Assembly (NCBI GenBank): GCA_033296885.1
Contig: MU863970.1
Location: forward strand, 1 to 64,000
Reading direction: 5' to 3'
DNA: 64,000 nt
From: Triangularia verruculosa
Lineage: Eukaryota; Ascomycota; Sordariomycetes; Sordariales; Podosporaceae
Positions within the stretch are counted from its first letter, which is position 1. The number at the start of each line of letters is the position of its first letter. The notes under the pieces were generated by a model that worked only from the letters and a program-made list of their open reading frames with translations, had not been told where the DNA came from and did no database searches. This document shows positions 39,239-50,456 of the stretch, in pieces. The translations under genes were made by a program, and so were the position numbers.

Positions 39239-39811
39239 TTTAATGTCAGCTCAATTTCTTCCCAAGTCTTATCGTCAGTAAGCATTACCGTATGGGCTTT
39301 TCCAGCAGGAACTATCTCAACGATAGCATGATCATGACAGATACCAGCACCTGCCTTTTAGGAGAAGGAAAGTGCTTCCATGACCCTTCCGGAAGGTGAC
39401 CCCACTGTCCGGGCAGGCTTCCGGAAGTCACCTTCATTCCGTTCGGTACAGTACCGAGGCCTGGCCCGTGCACTCCCGAAAATCCGGAACAGTTCTGGAA
39501 CACACGGAACACCGAACCTGAAGATCCGGAAGGAACGATAGAAACCACCTCACATCTTCTTGTCACCATCCACAAAGCTGCTTGCCTGAAAGTCGTTTTC
39601 TAATCTGAATTTGCAGCTGTACAAAAGAGGGGTAAACAGCAGACTTGACCTCGATATCACCCAGTCATACTGGTGGCCGTGAGGTTGTTAGTCACACCAT
39701 TCCCTCACCAGTCTCTGCTGTCACTCACTCAACAACTCCAGACCTTCATTTCCCCTGCTTTAGGAGGCCCCGTGAGCCTTTCAATACCAATCAACCATCA
39801 CTCAGACACAC
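39239..39811. other. Intergenic with palindromic cluster
   Basis: Mostly featureless except for the CTTCCGGAAG palindromes described separately. Ends in a CA-rich leader ahead of the acetyltransferase gene. Confidence 0.5.
39386..39435. promoter_or_regulatory. Paired CTTCCGGAAG palindromes and hairpin
   Basis: The 10-bp palindrome CTTCCGGAAG is at 39386-39395 and again at 39418-39427, 32 bases apart. A 9-bp inverted repeat GAAGGTGAC / GTCACCTTC (39392-39400, 39427-39435) joins them, so the stretch can form a hairpin or bind a dimeric factor. Related CCGGAA cores recur near 39501 and 39532. It lies about 380-430 bases upstream of the acetyltransferase start. Confidence 0.5.
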
Positions 39812-40723
39812 ATGATAAACATGACCATGGACACGACATCTTTCAACTCATCCACCACCCCCAAGGAGCCCCAACCCAACACCCCCGAGGACCCAGCGCC
39901 TCCAGCCCCCTTGATCACCTTCCTCCCTCCCCAAGGCCAGCTGAACTACCTCGGTCACAACCACCCCCTAAATCAACCAGACAACATTCCCAAGACATTC
40001 CTCGACGCCATGAGCGTCAGAGAAAAAGTCTACGTCCAAGAACAAAGCATCGCCCTAGAAAATGAATTCGACGACGACGATCACCGCAGTTGGTACATAA
40101 CCCCCCCCCCTATCATCCCCCTCACAACTCCCAACTAACATCCCCAAAAAAGCCACTGGGTCCTCTACACCTCCGCCTTCCACTCCCCCCAAACAAGCAC
40201 CCCTCCCATCCCCATCGGCACCATCCGCCTCGTCCCCTTCCCCCACCCACCCCACCCCCTCAACGGCGGCATCTACCTCAACAACACCCTCACCAACCCC
40301 TCCCCCCAGCCCAACTCCCCCACCACCACCTACCACCACAACGAAAACGAACCATACATCAAACTCGGCCGCCTGGCCGTCATCAAAGAGCACCGCAACA
40401 AGGGTCTCGCCAGGCACCTCGTCCGCGCGGCCATCGACTGGATGCAGACGCACCCTGCCACCTTCAACCCCAGCCCACCCAGTCCCAGTCCCACAACCCT
40501 CGAAATGGATGTCACCGCCGGCGGTGGCGAGCTGCCCAAGTGGCGGGGCCTATTCTGCATCCACGCCCAGGAGGACGCCGTCACGGTGTGGGAGAAGTAC
40601 GGGTTCAGGGTAGACGAGAAGATGGGCAGGTGGTGGGAGGAGGGGATCCCGCACGTGGGCATGTGGTTGAGGGTCAAGGTTGGAAGAGAAAGGGAGGACG
40701 ACGTACAGTCGTTTGGAGGTTGA
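39812..40723 (+). CDS. GNAT-family N-acetyltransferase (283 aa), two exons
   Basis: Exons 39812-40092 and 40153-40723; the junction gives DDHRSCHWVLYTSAF. The acetyl-CoA site motif A is YIKLGRLAVIKEHRNKGLA (R-N-K-G-L-A loop), followed by a helix LVRAAIDWMQ and the late strand-helix pair GLFCIHAQEDAVTVWEKYGF, classic GNAT. The N-terminal 60 residues are Pro/Thr-rich. Substrate unknown; the layout is close to small cytosolic fungal acetyltransferases acting on amines or amino sugars. A second Met lies four codons in. The second exon is strongly C-rich, with Pro-rich insertion HPPHPLNGG. Confidence 0.88.
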
Positions 40724-41247
40724 GCAGGCGCTGCTGGCTGGTTTAACTCGGGGCAGGTCCGTTTATGGCGTTGGTGTTGTGAAGTGGAAGAGCGTGGACA
40801 CCATACTGGTTCAACTAACAGGCTTATGATATCCCTAGAAGATGGATCATTTATCGAGACTCTCAACATCTGGCTGAAATCGATATCATCTCTGCAATGT
40901 CTTGTCTATTGGCACTGGGAACATGGACGGTTGTTTGCTTTTGCTTTGTAGATTTCTGGGGAAACGGCCTCCAATCACTGAGACACAGATTATAGCCCCA
41001 ACCTCTAAAGTAAAAAAAAGAAACCGAGAGAGAAATACAAAGACACATTCTGCATGGTTTTTGACACCTAGGACGCCTTTCGGATATTTCACGATTTGCT
41101 CCCTTTTTATGAGAGACCCCTATTTGTGCCTGTTTAACAAGACTGCCGTACTGCCATCCCAGACCGTAGTGAGCAAATGCATCCCTGCAAAACAAGTCGT
41201 AAAATCCGTTCCACGCCGAACCACATGCCATCCACCAAAGTAACCAT
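40724..41247. other. Convergent 3' region
   Basis: 3' ends of the acetyltransferase gene and RPS5. A purine run AAAAAAAAGAAACCGAGAGAG at 41012-41033. No gene supported. Confidence 0.45.
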
Positions 41248-42212
41248 TTACCGGTTGCTCTTGGCGACACGCTCCAACTCGTCCTTCTTCTTGATCGCAT
41301 ACGAGTTGGAAGAGCCCTTGGCAGCGTTGATGAGCTCCTCGGCCAAGCACTCGGCGATGGACTTGACGTTGCGGAAAGAGGCCTCGCGGGCACCGGTGGT
41401 GAGGAGGGAGATGGCCTGGTTGACACGGCGGAGGGGAGAGACATCGACGGCCTGTCTGCGGACGGTACCAGCCGAGCCGATACGGGTGCTGTCTTCGCGA
41501 GGACCGCAGTTGACAATGGCGTCAACGGCAATCTGGATGGGGTTCTGATCGGTCATCAGGTGGATCTGCGTGCACGTGTTAGCTTTGCCCTCCCACGACA
41601 CGGTTGAACTTGGAGTGGTGGCTCACGATCTCGAAGGCATGAGCGACGATGCGGACGGCCATCATCTTCTTGCCGTTGTTGCGGCCGTGCATCATGAGGG
41701 AGTTGGTGAGACGCTCAATGATGGGGCAGTTGGCCTTGCGGAAACGCTTGGCGGCATAACGACCGGCGGAGTGAGGGAGATAGACGGGAGCCCGGATCTG
41801 GATGTAGTCGCTGAAGCACAAAGTACCGTTAGCCTCCAATTCCCAGCCAGCGAGCAGAAGCACCTGGAAGCCTGCGACCCGGATCTCGAATACATCTTTG
41901 GTGGTTCGACTCGCGCATGTAGCTTCGCATCGGCTTCCTGCTCGGTTTTTGCGACAAGGTAGGCTCTTACGTCAAGGAGATATCCCGGATCTCGACATCA
42001 TCGTAGCTCCAGCGGTCTGTAATTGACACCAGTCAGCCTCCTGTTCTCGTCCTCGATTTCTGGCGGAGTGTTTTTTCGCTGTCGTCTCAATCGAGATGGT
42101 GGGCTGTCCTCACGGGCAAAAACGTACTGAAGAGCTTGATGCTGCCAACCTCGGCGGCAACCTCCTTGGGGAGGACCTCGTAGGCCTGAACTTCAACGCC
42201 GGCGTCAGACAT
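41248..42212 (-). CDS. RPS5: 40S ribosomal protein uS7 (RPS5), four exons, about 210 aa
   Basis: Exons 42212-42128, 42016-41971, 41810-41627 and 41565-41248, all joined in frame by GT-AG introns. The protein starts MSDAGVEVQAYEVLP and reads through LFNRWSYDDVEIRDISLTDY, then YAAKRFRKANCPIIERL and LMMHGRNNGKKMM. It ends with KKKDELERVAKSNR, the uS7 C-terminal signature. Component of the 40S head near the mRNA exit. Head-to-head with RPS25. Confidence 0.97.
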
Positions 42213-42506
42213 GATTGCGGTGGTTGGCTGTCGTGGTGGATGGATTGATCGAAGTTGGCGTTCAGGCGGGCTGCACAGCAAGTCTTCTGAGTTCGGGAGT
42301 CGTGAATTTTTTGGTGGCCCCGCTTGGGGTGGTCAGGGCGGCCCACCAGCCACTCACGGGGCCGCATTCACCTTAGGGCTCGGTTGACCTAAGCTTTGCC
42401 AGAGCGCAGCGAACCTCTGTCAGAAAAAACTCCCCGCCTTTGGCTTCGCGACCACTGGACCTCGACCTTCGAACCGTTCACCAAACCACCAGAACAGACA
42501 TTCAAA
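42213..42506. promoter_or_regulatory. Bidirectional ribosomal-protein promoter, RPS5 / RPS25
   Basis: 294 bases separate the two start codons, so one short region drives both genes. It contains the Tbf1-like site below and CT-rich leaders on each side. Co-regulation is an inference from geometry. Confidence 0.75.
42373..42380 (-). promoter_or_regulatory. Tbf1-like site AGCCCTAA
   Basis: The minus strand reads AGCCCTAA, matching the ARCCCTAA element bound by Tbf1 at ribosomal-protein promoters in many ascomycetes (family knowledge). It overlaps a perfect 6-bp inverted repeat CTTAGG (42372-42377) / CCTAAG (42388-42393). Confidence 0.5.
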
Positions 42507-42948
42507 ATGGCTCCCGCGGCAGCTGGTGTGAAGAAGCAGAAGAAGAAGTGGTCCAAGGGAAAGGGTAAGCACATTCAGGTCGAGATTTTGATGCCTCTAC
42601 AATGGAGGCTCGACATGGTCGCAGACGGCTAACTTGTGATTTTTCGACGCGCAACAGTCAAGGACAAGGCCCAGCACGCCGTCATCCTTGACAAGACCAC
42701 TTCCGACAAGCTCTATAAGGATGTCCAGTCCTACCGCCTCGTGACCATCGCCACCCTCGTCGACAGACTCAAGATCAACGGCTCCCTCGCTCGGAGGTGC
42801 CTCAAGGACTTGGAGGAGAAGGGCCAGATCAAGCAGGTTGTTGGCCACAGCAAGATGAAGATCTACAGTATGTTTCCAATCCACTTTTTAATGATGGACG
42901 GGAAAATGCTGACGCAATCTAGCTCGTGCTGTTACTGCCGCCGAGTAA
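42507..42948 (+). CDS. RPS25: 40S ribosomal protein eS25 (RPS25), three exons, 97 aa
   Basis: Exons 42507-42564, 42658-42867 and 42923-42948. The product begins MAPAAAGVKKQKKKWSKGKV, has the winged-helix core LVTIATLVDRLKINGSLARR and ends KMKIYTRAVTAAE. Length is normal for eS25. It sits on the 40S head and is needed for some IRES-driven initiation. The first exon carries the basic tail, as in other fungi. Confidence 0.97.
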
Positions 42949-44863
42949 ATATCCCCACCAAAGACTTCATTTCAACGGACCTGACGGGCAGGAAAAATAC
43001 GACTTTTGTTGACGGCGGTTCGCTTGGGGTTTACGGTTTCATCGGGTTATTTATGGCTACATCACTGGGAAATGGTTCTTTTTTCAGCACGGTGTAGCAT
43101 AGGGATCGGAAGCGCTCCATGATTCCTTAGATCGGAATTGCATCAAGATACGAACAGACACGCCGCTCCGCCCGGCAGCCCGGGAGCATGGAGATGTGAT
43201 AACACAATAAAGTCAGCATGCCCAAATTGGTGACGTGACGAGAGGCTTCTTGGGGTTCGGGAGCGGGATGTGATGTCTGCCGCGGAGGGCAAAGGAACCA
43301 CGCAGCTCGAGACAGAAATCCAAATCGATATCCAATCCACTGCTCCAGTGTGTCTGTATGTGTTGTGAGGCCCCCCAAACTGATGACATCACCAGAAGAC
43401 CGCGCAAGTACGCGCTTATGGTAAAGTCTTCAGGTGAAGGCCTATCAGGTACCTTGACCTGCGTGGGAATGAATTCGTGAATTTCTAGAATGTATGAGTG
43501 GAGTATTGATGTTCTCTTCGTGCTCTTGCAGATGATGGTCTCAATGGTGACTCTCTGCCTGCATAATGCCTGTCTGTCGTCCAGTCTTCATTAATTTTTC
43601 GGGCGGTCCTCAGACGTACCACTTCAAAGGTGAGGTTTACCAGCAAGACAATGTCCCCCCATGGCTATCGTCCTTGCGGAGATGGGAGTGGCATCGTTTT
43701 GTGCTGCTAATTCCAAGACACCGGGACAACCCGGAGGTTCAGGTCTAGGCCCTGAGATGAGTTGGCAAAGAGCCACAATTTCGTTGCCCAACGAGACCAA
43801 CGATGAATGAAGGGCACACCAACACTTCAAATCCAAACGTCAAGCATCATCTTCTGCAGCTTGAAATTTATGATGGCCTCCATGTCTCCGTGTATTGCAA
43901 AGACAAAGCGGAGGATCGTTGCCATGCCCGGCAAGTGCCGTTCGCCTCTTGCCACTGCTCTTGATGTTGCCAAGGCCAGGATGCCTGGGGCAAGTGTGGG
44001 ATGCCGACAGTCTGGAAGGTGAGAGCATGGGAGGACGATGCCATCTGGACATCAAAATCGAGGGTTCACCTTGTTTATGAGCCTGTCAACTTGTCAGGCC
44101 TTCAGGGCCTTTTGATATCTCCAATTCGAACAACAGCAACAATTGGATCCGGCCGATTGGTAGTGGCCGCGGCGTTGATCGGAAACTTTTATTAGCCTCG
44201 TGGAACCTCACAACCGAACGGGGCTAGAAGAGTTGGCAGCGATCCTTGTGAATTTTTTACCGTGATCTTAACCCGGGCCGGTGATAACCCATTCTAAGGG
44301 GGCGGCAGATCCCACGTAAGAAGTGAGCTTGAAACTTCGGTTGAGAATGAAGTGTACCGACCACAAGTAGAGTTTGAACAGCACTGTCAAGCGTGACAGC
44401 TGCAGCATGTGAGAGAAACAGACACAACGTACCCTGGGCTGCCGTTGAAGCAGTTTCTTGGGTAACCTGGAAATCCTGCCACAGAAAAATGGCTCCCCTT
44501 CGGCCGCCACTATCAGAGTGAGCAAAAGACTGGAGCCTCGGGCTTAGCCGGCAACTGCATTGCTGTTAGCGCTGCTGTGCCGGCCAGTGATAAGGCTGGA
44601 AATGGAGCAGAAAGGCGGCGGATGGGCTGGCAGTGGTCCGTGCCCGCACTGACAAGGGGCGCCGGGAAGACTCGCAAAGCTCAAAAGCTGGTCTCTTCCA
44701 AGGCCCACTTGCGAATTTTTTTCCCTCTCCCCCCCAAACCCTCTTGTCCGCAGAATTTAATTCTCGCGACCTCCCCATCTCCTCCTGCTTCCAATCTCTC
44801 ACCGCAGAGATCTCTCCACTCATTCTTTTCTAATCGAGGCCGACTTGATCAGAAATCTTCAAA
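42949..44863. other. 1.9-kb intergenic region
   Basis: RPS25 terminator on the left and ADP/ATP carrier promoter on the right. The last ~100 bases are CT-rich (TTTTTTTCCCTCTCCCCCCC near 44720), typical of a strongly expressed gene. Small frames at 43140-43410 and 43807-44055 have no supportable protein features. Confidence 0.5.
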
Positions 44864-46465
44864 ATGTCTGACGTTAAGCCGCACGTTATGGGCATGCCCG
44901 TAAGTTCAACCTCTTTACCGCCGTTGTCTCCGTTAATCCCTCGGGTCCGCCAACGCCGGCGCCCAGCAACCCCTCACGAGACGTGCCGTCATGGTCGCCA
45001 TCATCAATTGATCCCGATGCGTCGGACAAGTGGTTTATTGATCGATGTGCTCTGTGATGGCATGGACTGAAGTTGGGTTGGGCACTGGCTGCATCGGATA
45101 CCCCTCCAAGGGACGATATCAGAATTCTGCGCACATTTGCTAACATGTTCTTCAATAGCCCTTCGTGGTGGACTTCTTGAGTACGTAGAATCCGAACACA
45201 ACAGCAATAACGACAAGAACAACCTCTCGAAGACATCCGCTTCCTCCACGAGAGATGCTGGATGTCGGGTGTCGCTGCGCCGCAGTTGGTTAGGCCTTAC
45301 AGTATGGCAGGGGTGCTGACGATATACAACAGTGGGTGGTGTTTCCGCCGCCGTCTCGAAGACCGCTGCTGCTCCCATCGAGCGTATCAAGCTTCTCGTC
45401 CAGAACCAGGTACGTTCATGACTTATCGGGCACACGTTTGCCATCTCTCGCTCCCCACCTTGGGGTGATTTGAGCTGCATGTGCTACGGCGGATCAATCG
45501 GATCTCTGCTGTCACGTGCAAGCAGCTTCAGTCCTGCCTAGGGGCGGAAGGCGCCGCATAACCAAATATCTGACGGATTACTAACAACCTCACAGGATGA
45601 GATGATCAAGGCCGGCCGCCTCGACCGCCGCTATGCTGGCATCACCGACTGCTTCAAGCGCGTCACGGCCGATGAGGGTGTCATGTCCCTCTGGCGTGGC
45701 AACACTGCCAACGTCATCCGTTACTTCCCTACCCAGGCCCTGAACTTCGCTTTCCGTGACAAGTTCAAGAAGATGTTCGGCTACAAGAAGGACAAGGATG
45801 GCTACGCCAAGTGGATGGCTGGTAACCTTGCCTCCGGTGGTGTAAGTTTCCGTCTGGATATCCATCATTTTGGTGCTGCATGCTGACACTCGAGTTCCTA
45901 GGCCGCTGGTGCCACTTCCCTCCTTTTCGTCTACTCCCTTGACTACGCCCGTACCCGTCTTGCCAACGACTCCAAGTCTGCCAAGAGCGGTGGTGCCCGT
46001 CAGTTCAACGGTCTCATTGACGTCTACAAGAAGACCATTGCCGCTGACGGCATCCGCGGTCTCTACCGTGGCTTCGGTCCCTCCGTTGCCGGTATCGTCG
46101 TCTACCGTGGTCTCTACTTCGGCATGTACGACTCCATCAAGCCCGTCCTCCTTGTCGGCGACCTCCAGAACAACTTCCTTGCCTCTTTCGCGCTCGGTTG
46201 GTGCGTCACCACCGGTGCCGGTATCGCCTCTTACCCCCTTGATACCGTCCGTCGTCGCATGATGATGACTTCCGGTGAGGCCGTCAAGTACAAGTCCTCT
46301 TTCGATGCCTTCCAGCAGATTGTTGCCAAGGAGGGTGTCAAGTCCCTCTTCAAGGGTGCCGGTGCCAACATCCTTCGTGGTGTTGCCGGTGCTGGTGTCT
46401 TGTCCATCTATGACCAGCTCCAGGTCCTCCTCTTCGGCAAGGCCTTCAAGGGTGGTTCCGGCTAA
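44864..46465 (+). CDS. Mitochondrial ADP/ATP carrier (314 aa), five exons
   Basis: Exons 44864-44899, 45159-45180, 45333-45409, 45596-45841 and 45902-46465; all junctions keep frame and give MSDVKPHVMGMPPFVVDFLM. Swaps matrix ATP for cytosolic ADP across the mitochondrial inner membrane. Three carrier repeats show the P-x-[DE]-x-x-[RK] signatures APIERIK, YSLDYAR and YPLDTVR, and the nucleotide-carrier signature RRRMMM is present. Short N-terminus without a cleavable presequence, as usual. Exon 2 is a 22-base micro-exon. A long, intron-rich 5' end is likely regulatory. Confidence 0.97.
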
Positions 46466-47089
46466 ATGTACTTAGCCATTGTACAAACACAAGAATGATG
46501 GGGAAGCATGGTGGCGGTTTTGGGGACAGAAGAGATGGGTAGACAGGGTGGAACCGTTTGTGGCCGCATGGACGTGCTGGGGCGGTGGGAAAACACTTGC
46601 GGGTTAAAATTGGGCATGTCTGGCGTTATGGGACGCGGATGGGCCGAGGGTTACTCGCTGTAATTTATACTCTTTTTCAGCCATTCCTGGTGTATTCCTT
46701 GTTACGATGGGATTGCGTCGCCACTCCTGGCTATTTCCTTTGGTTGCATGCGAATCATAGATCCTTGACAGTACTGAATTTGTGATTTTAGAGTGACTTC
46801 TTTGGGTGTTTTCTTGGCCTGAAATGATTCTGGAATGTGTCCTTGGTGAGCGAACAGATCCTTCTCGAAATCACAACACCATAGTTTCTAATAGCACGCG
46901 GGGATGATTGAAGTTGTGATGTTGCAAATGGTAGGTAGTCACCTTACGTAAGGTAAGTGACTGACCAGTCGCGTCGCGCCTTCCAAGCTGAGCCTTTTCA
47001 TCTCCAAAGCCCATCCAAATTACCAAATCTGGTCAGGCATCTTCCAGTCTCCTCTGTTACATCTAACTTGACCAGCTACATAAACCAAC
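46466..47089. other. Intergenic, no gene seen
   Basis: Terminator of the carrier gene and promoter of the CENP-X gene. A palindromic CTTACGTAAG lies at about 46943-46952, roughly 140 bases upstream of the CENP-X start. Confidence 0.45.
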
Positions 47090-47566
47090 ATGCCGCCCAC
47101 GCAGTCAAGCGGGCGCGGTAGACCAGCTGCGGGCGCGACCAAGTCCGCCGGCGTCTCGAAAGCAGCAGCCAACTCCAGTATCCGCGCGACAGGCAAATCC
47201 ACCTCCGCCTCGGCGAACGGTCCAAGGGGCGGTGCCAACAAGAAGCAAAAAGCAGTCACACTCTCGGACGACGAAAACGACTCCGCCAGACGACAAGCCT
47301 CGCAAGAAGAAGATGAGGAACCTGAGGAAGATGAAGAAGATGATGAGAGGGAGTCGATCCCACCAGAGTTACTCTCAAGAATAATCAACGAGCATTTCGA
47401 ACATGAGGACACCAAAATCACGAAAGATGCCAACAACGCTTTGTCGGCATATATGGATGTCTTTGTAAGGGAAGCGATCGCGCGGGCGGCGGCGGAGCGG
47501 AAGGGAGGGTTCTTGGAGGTGGAGGATCTGGAGAAGATTGCGCCGCAGCTGGTCCTGGATCTTTGA
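47090..47566 (+). CDS. CENP-X / MHF2 histone-fold protein (158 aa)
   Basis: Single exon. Residues 85-158 match the CENP-X fold: IPPELLSRIINEHFEHEDTK, then ITKDANNALSAYMDVFVREA and the C-terminal FLEVEDLEKIAPQLVLDL, the family's most conserved segment. CENP-X pairs with CENP-S (MHF1), binds DNA at kinetochores and partners FANCM/Mph1 in fork repair. The first 80 residues are an added disordered region, basic then strongly acidic (SQEEDEEPEEDEEDDERES), absent from short animal CENP-X. Confidence 0.88.
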   Translation: MPPTQSSGRGRPAAGATKSAGVSKAAANSSIRATGKSTSASANGPRGGANKKQKAVTLSDDENDSARRQASQEEDEEPEEDEEDDERESIPPELLSRIINEHFEHEDTKITKDANNALSAYMDVFVREAIARAAAERKGGFLEVEDLEKIAPQLVLDL

Positions 47567-49743
47567 GGATGAAGTTGTAGTAAGTCGGCATCGACAACAT
47601 TGCAACTTGACAACGAGGCTGCGGTGTACGAGAATGGGGTGGAGGAGCTGTGGGCACAAGGCTATTAAGACGGCAGCACAAGGGAAGGACAAGGTGGGCA
47701 GCTGCCGACAGCGTGGTTCACGGCAGGTGGAAGGTGGGATGATCATGGAAAAGAGAATGGGGGCTTCATCAATCCGGTTCATCCGGGCGATCATCTTTTC
47801 AGATGCCGGCCACAAACGGAACGGAACAGATTGATTGTTTAAGCCGTGGCCAATACCGATGCAGGAGGTTGATGTTTCTTGGCCCTATGCTTTGTTGTTT
47901 CTGCTTTTTTGGAATTGGAGCTCATGGGACGGTAAAGTGGTTCATTGCGGCCTTTTGAGAAGAGCGGCGGTTTGGGATATGTCTACATCTTCGAGAGGAA
48001 GCCAGGTCGCAGTAGCGAGAGCCTTTAGGAAGGCATCTGATGGAATCAAGTCCCCGGGCATGACTCTGGCAATGGCGCATGACACTGAACGACAGAGAAC
48101 ATGAATCGGAGAGTCAGTTCGGATGATGAGCTAAGAAGATGACCCGAATCTTCGCGCCACCACCTGGGCACCCATCTCTTTCTCCAAAGTCGGTGCGTAC
48201 ACATGTTTGGTAGATCTTGTTGAGTCTTGGAACCTTTCGATGAGAAACAAAAGCAACCCTAACAAATAATCCTCCTTACATTTGCTATGATGTTTCGGCA
48301 GGGTGACTTGCTGTTCAGGCTCCTGCACTCTGTAGAGGGGTGCCAAGATACGGAGTTGTTGACATTGCAAAAAGAAATCCAGAAGCGCCAACGAAGATGT
48401 CACAGAAATGTGGGCGCAAATCATGGTAAAGTGTACATTGTCGCTGGCGAGCCGAGGCGCTTGAAGGGAGAAGGCTGAAACTGAGAGCTGTTTGACATGC
48501 GTCACAGAACCCACTTTCTGTGGCGGCAGAAGCCCGTGCACTGGTGGGCGGCCCCCCTATCAGCCCCTGTTCGACCCTGTCTTTTTTTCCTGGAGAGCCA
48601 CAGAGCCTCCACGGTCACCCGCTCTCGCCGCTCTTCCAGCGGCGTGAACTGGCAACGACAAACCTTATTTTCGGCTCCAGCTGTGTCCGAATCCACCTTC
48701 TGCATGCTGGCCACGGTCGCTCCAGGCCCACGATGGCGGCAACCGCTGTGGCTTGCTCTTCGGCCGGCACTTGCAGCTTCCCTCGGCCACGGCGTCTATC
48801 CTCTTGCTGTCAGCTCTTTTCCACTTCTAAACCAGGACTTGGCCACGCAGCAAAGGAGGCCAGCCCACGACAAGATATCCCAAGCTCATCAAAGCCACAC
48901 GGATGACACTGACATCCGGGCGGCTGCTAGGAATATATACTACATTGACAGGGTGCTAACAAATAGCCATAGGTATTGGAGGAGCCAAGCAAGGGGGACT
49001 TGTTAGTAAAACGCTGCATCGAAGGGTTGACCTGGCTTGTTCCCAGCAGTCTGGAAATAGTGAGATCTCATCCATGTTCTCCAAACCACCATCTCCGGAT
49101 GACTTGCCACCACACAGACAAACCGATGATGTGTTCCCCACGAGCTCAATGGCAACTCGCAAAAACGGGCAAGATCGTGTTCAGGGTGTTCAGCATTGAC
49201 CCTTGATATAAACCAATTTCCTTTTTGTTTTTCTGGTGGTATCGCAGCTTTCCTAGCCTAGCGCCGAGAGGTTGCGGTCAAAACGTCGAGACGTTTCAAA
49301 GACCTCACCTTGGACCCCCCGGCCCTTGCAAGCACCCCCTGTCCCCCCTACCATTCGGATGTCTCGAGATGCGATGCGGGTGCATGCGTGTAAGCGCAAC
49401 TTCAGACGATCCCTCACTTTCCCGCCGGGACCATATTCATGCTTTAAATCATGACACGCCCCAGACCTCCTGGCCTGGCCTTTCTCTTTTTTTTCCCTCT
49501 TCATCTGTTCATAGTCTTCAGTTCAGGTGTCGTCCTGTTTTCTTAATCTTTTTCTCTCTTCTTCGCCGTCAACCATTCTTTTGACCTTTTACCAACTACC
49601 AGGCTAGACCTGCAATATTCACCAGCGCCAGTCGCTTTATTTTCAAGAAAACTCACAAATCACTCTCTCTTTTTGACGAGCCGGACACTCACTTCAATCT
49701 CATATTTTTTATCTTTAAACAACACAAACACACACATCTCAAA
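47567..49743. other. 2.2-kb intergenic region with long CT-rich leader
   Basis: No coding or RNA gene supported despite the length. From about 49440 to 49743 it is CT-rich (TTTCTCTTTTTTTTCCCTCT near 49478) and has a TATATAA-like DATATAAA at 49204-49211, consistent with a strong promoter and long leader for the cupredoxin gene. Confidence 0.5.
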
Positions 49744-50456
49744 ATGCAGTTCAAGACACTTGCCCTTGCCGCTCTCGCGAGCTTGGCTTCCGCTCAAAGA
49801 ACCTGGGTTGTCACCGTTGCTCAAAACGGCAACTTCACCTTTTCCCCCGACAACATCAAGGCCGCCCCAGGCGAGTTTGTCCAATTCCAGTTCCTCGCTG
49901 GCAATCACACCGTCACTCAGTCCACCTTCGACAAGCCATGCCAGCCCATCGCCATGCACAGCAATGCTACTGGCTTCCACTCTGGCTTCCAGCCCGTGGC
50001 TGCTTCTGCCTCGATGGGCATGATCCCCACCTACACCATCCAGGTCAACAACACCAATCCTCTCTGGCTTTACTGCGCTCAGGGCCGTCACTGTGAGAAC
50101 GGCATGGCCATGGTCATCAACGAGCCGTATGTTCCATCTCTCTGCCAAGCTGGATTTGAAAACTCATGACTAACATGTCCAACAGAGCTACCAACCCCAA
50201 CCGCACCCTCGCCAACTACAAGGCCCTCGCCGCCCAGGCCCAGACTATCCTCCCCGGCGGCGCCACTGGCGGCCAGCCCGGCAGCGTCGACACCCCTACT
50301 CCCAGCGGCGGTAACACCACCCCTGGCTCCGAAACTGCTCCTGGCACCGAGACCTCCGATGCTCCCACCCCAAGCGTTACCGCTGGCGCCGGCATGCTCG
50401 CCGCGCCAGGAACATTCGTCCTCGTCGCCGCTGGTGCCGTTGCCTTGCTTCTCTAA
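49744..50456 (+). CDS. GPI-anchored extracellular cupredoxin (217 aa), two exons
   Basis: Exons 49744-50126 and 50186-50456. A signal peptide (MQFKTLALAALASLASAQ) is followed by one cupredoxin domain. Copper ligands of a type-1 site can be picked out: His in AGNHTVTQ, then Cys-His-Met in LYCAQGRHCENGMAMV. The tail is Thr/Ser/Pro/Gly-rich and ends in a hydrophobic GPI signal (MLAAPGTFVLVAAGAVALLL). Such proteins sit on the fungal wall or plasma membrane; roles proposed for the family include copper handling and surface redox. Neighbouring exon usage and codon bias (C-ending codons) suggest high expression. Confidence 0.9.

Noticed and set aside
47835..48541. Small frames in the 2.2-kb gap
   Set aside because: No protein-like features, and no conserved splice signals joining them.
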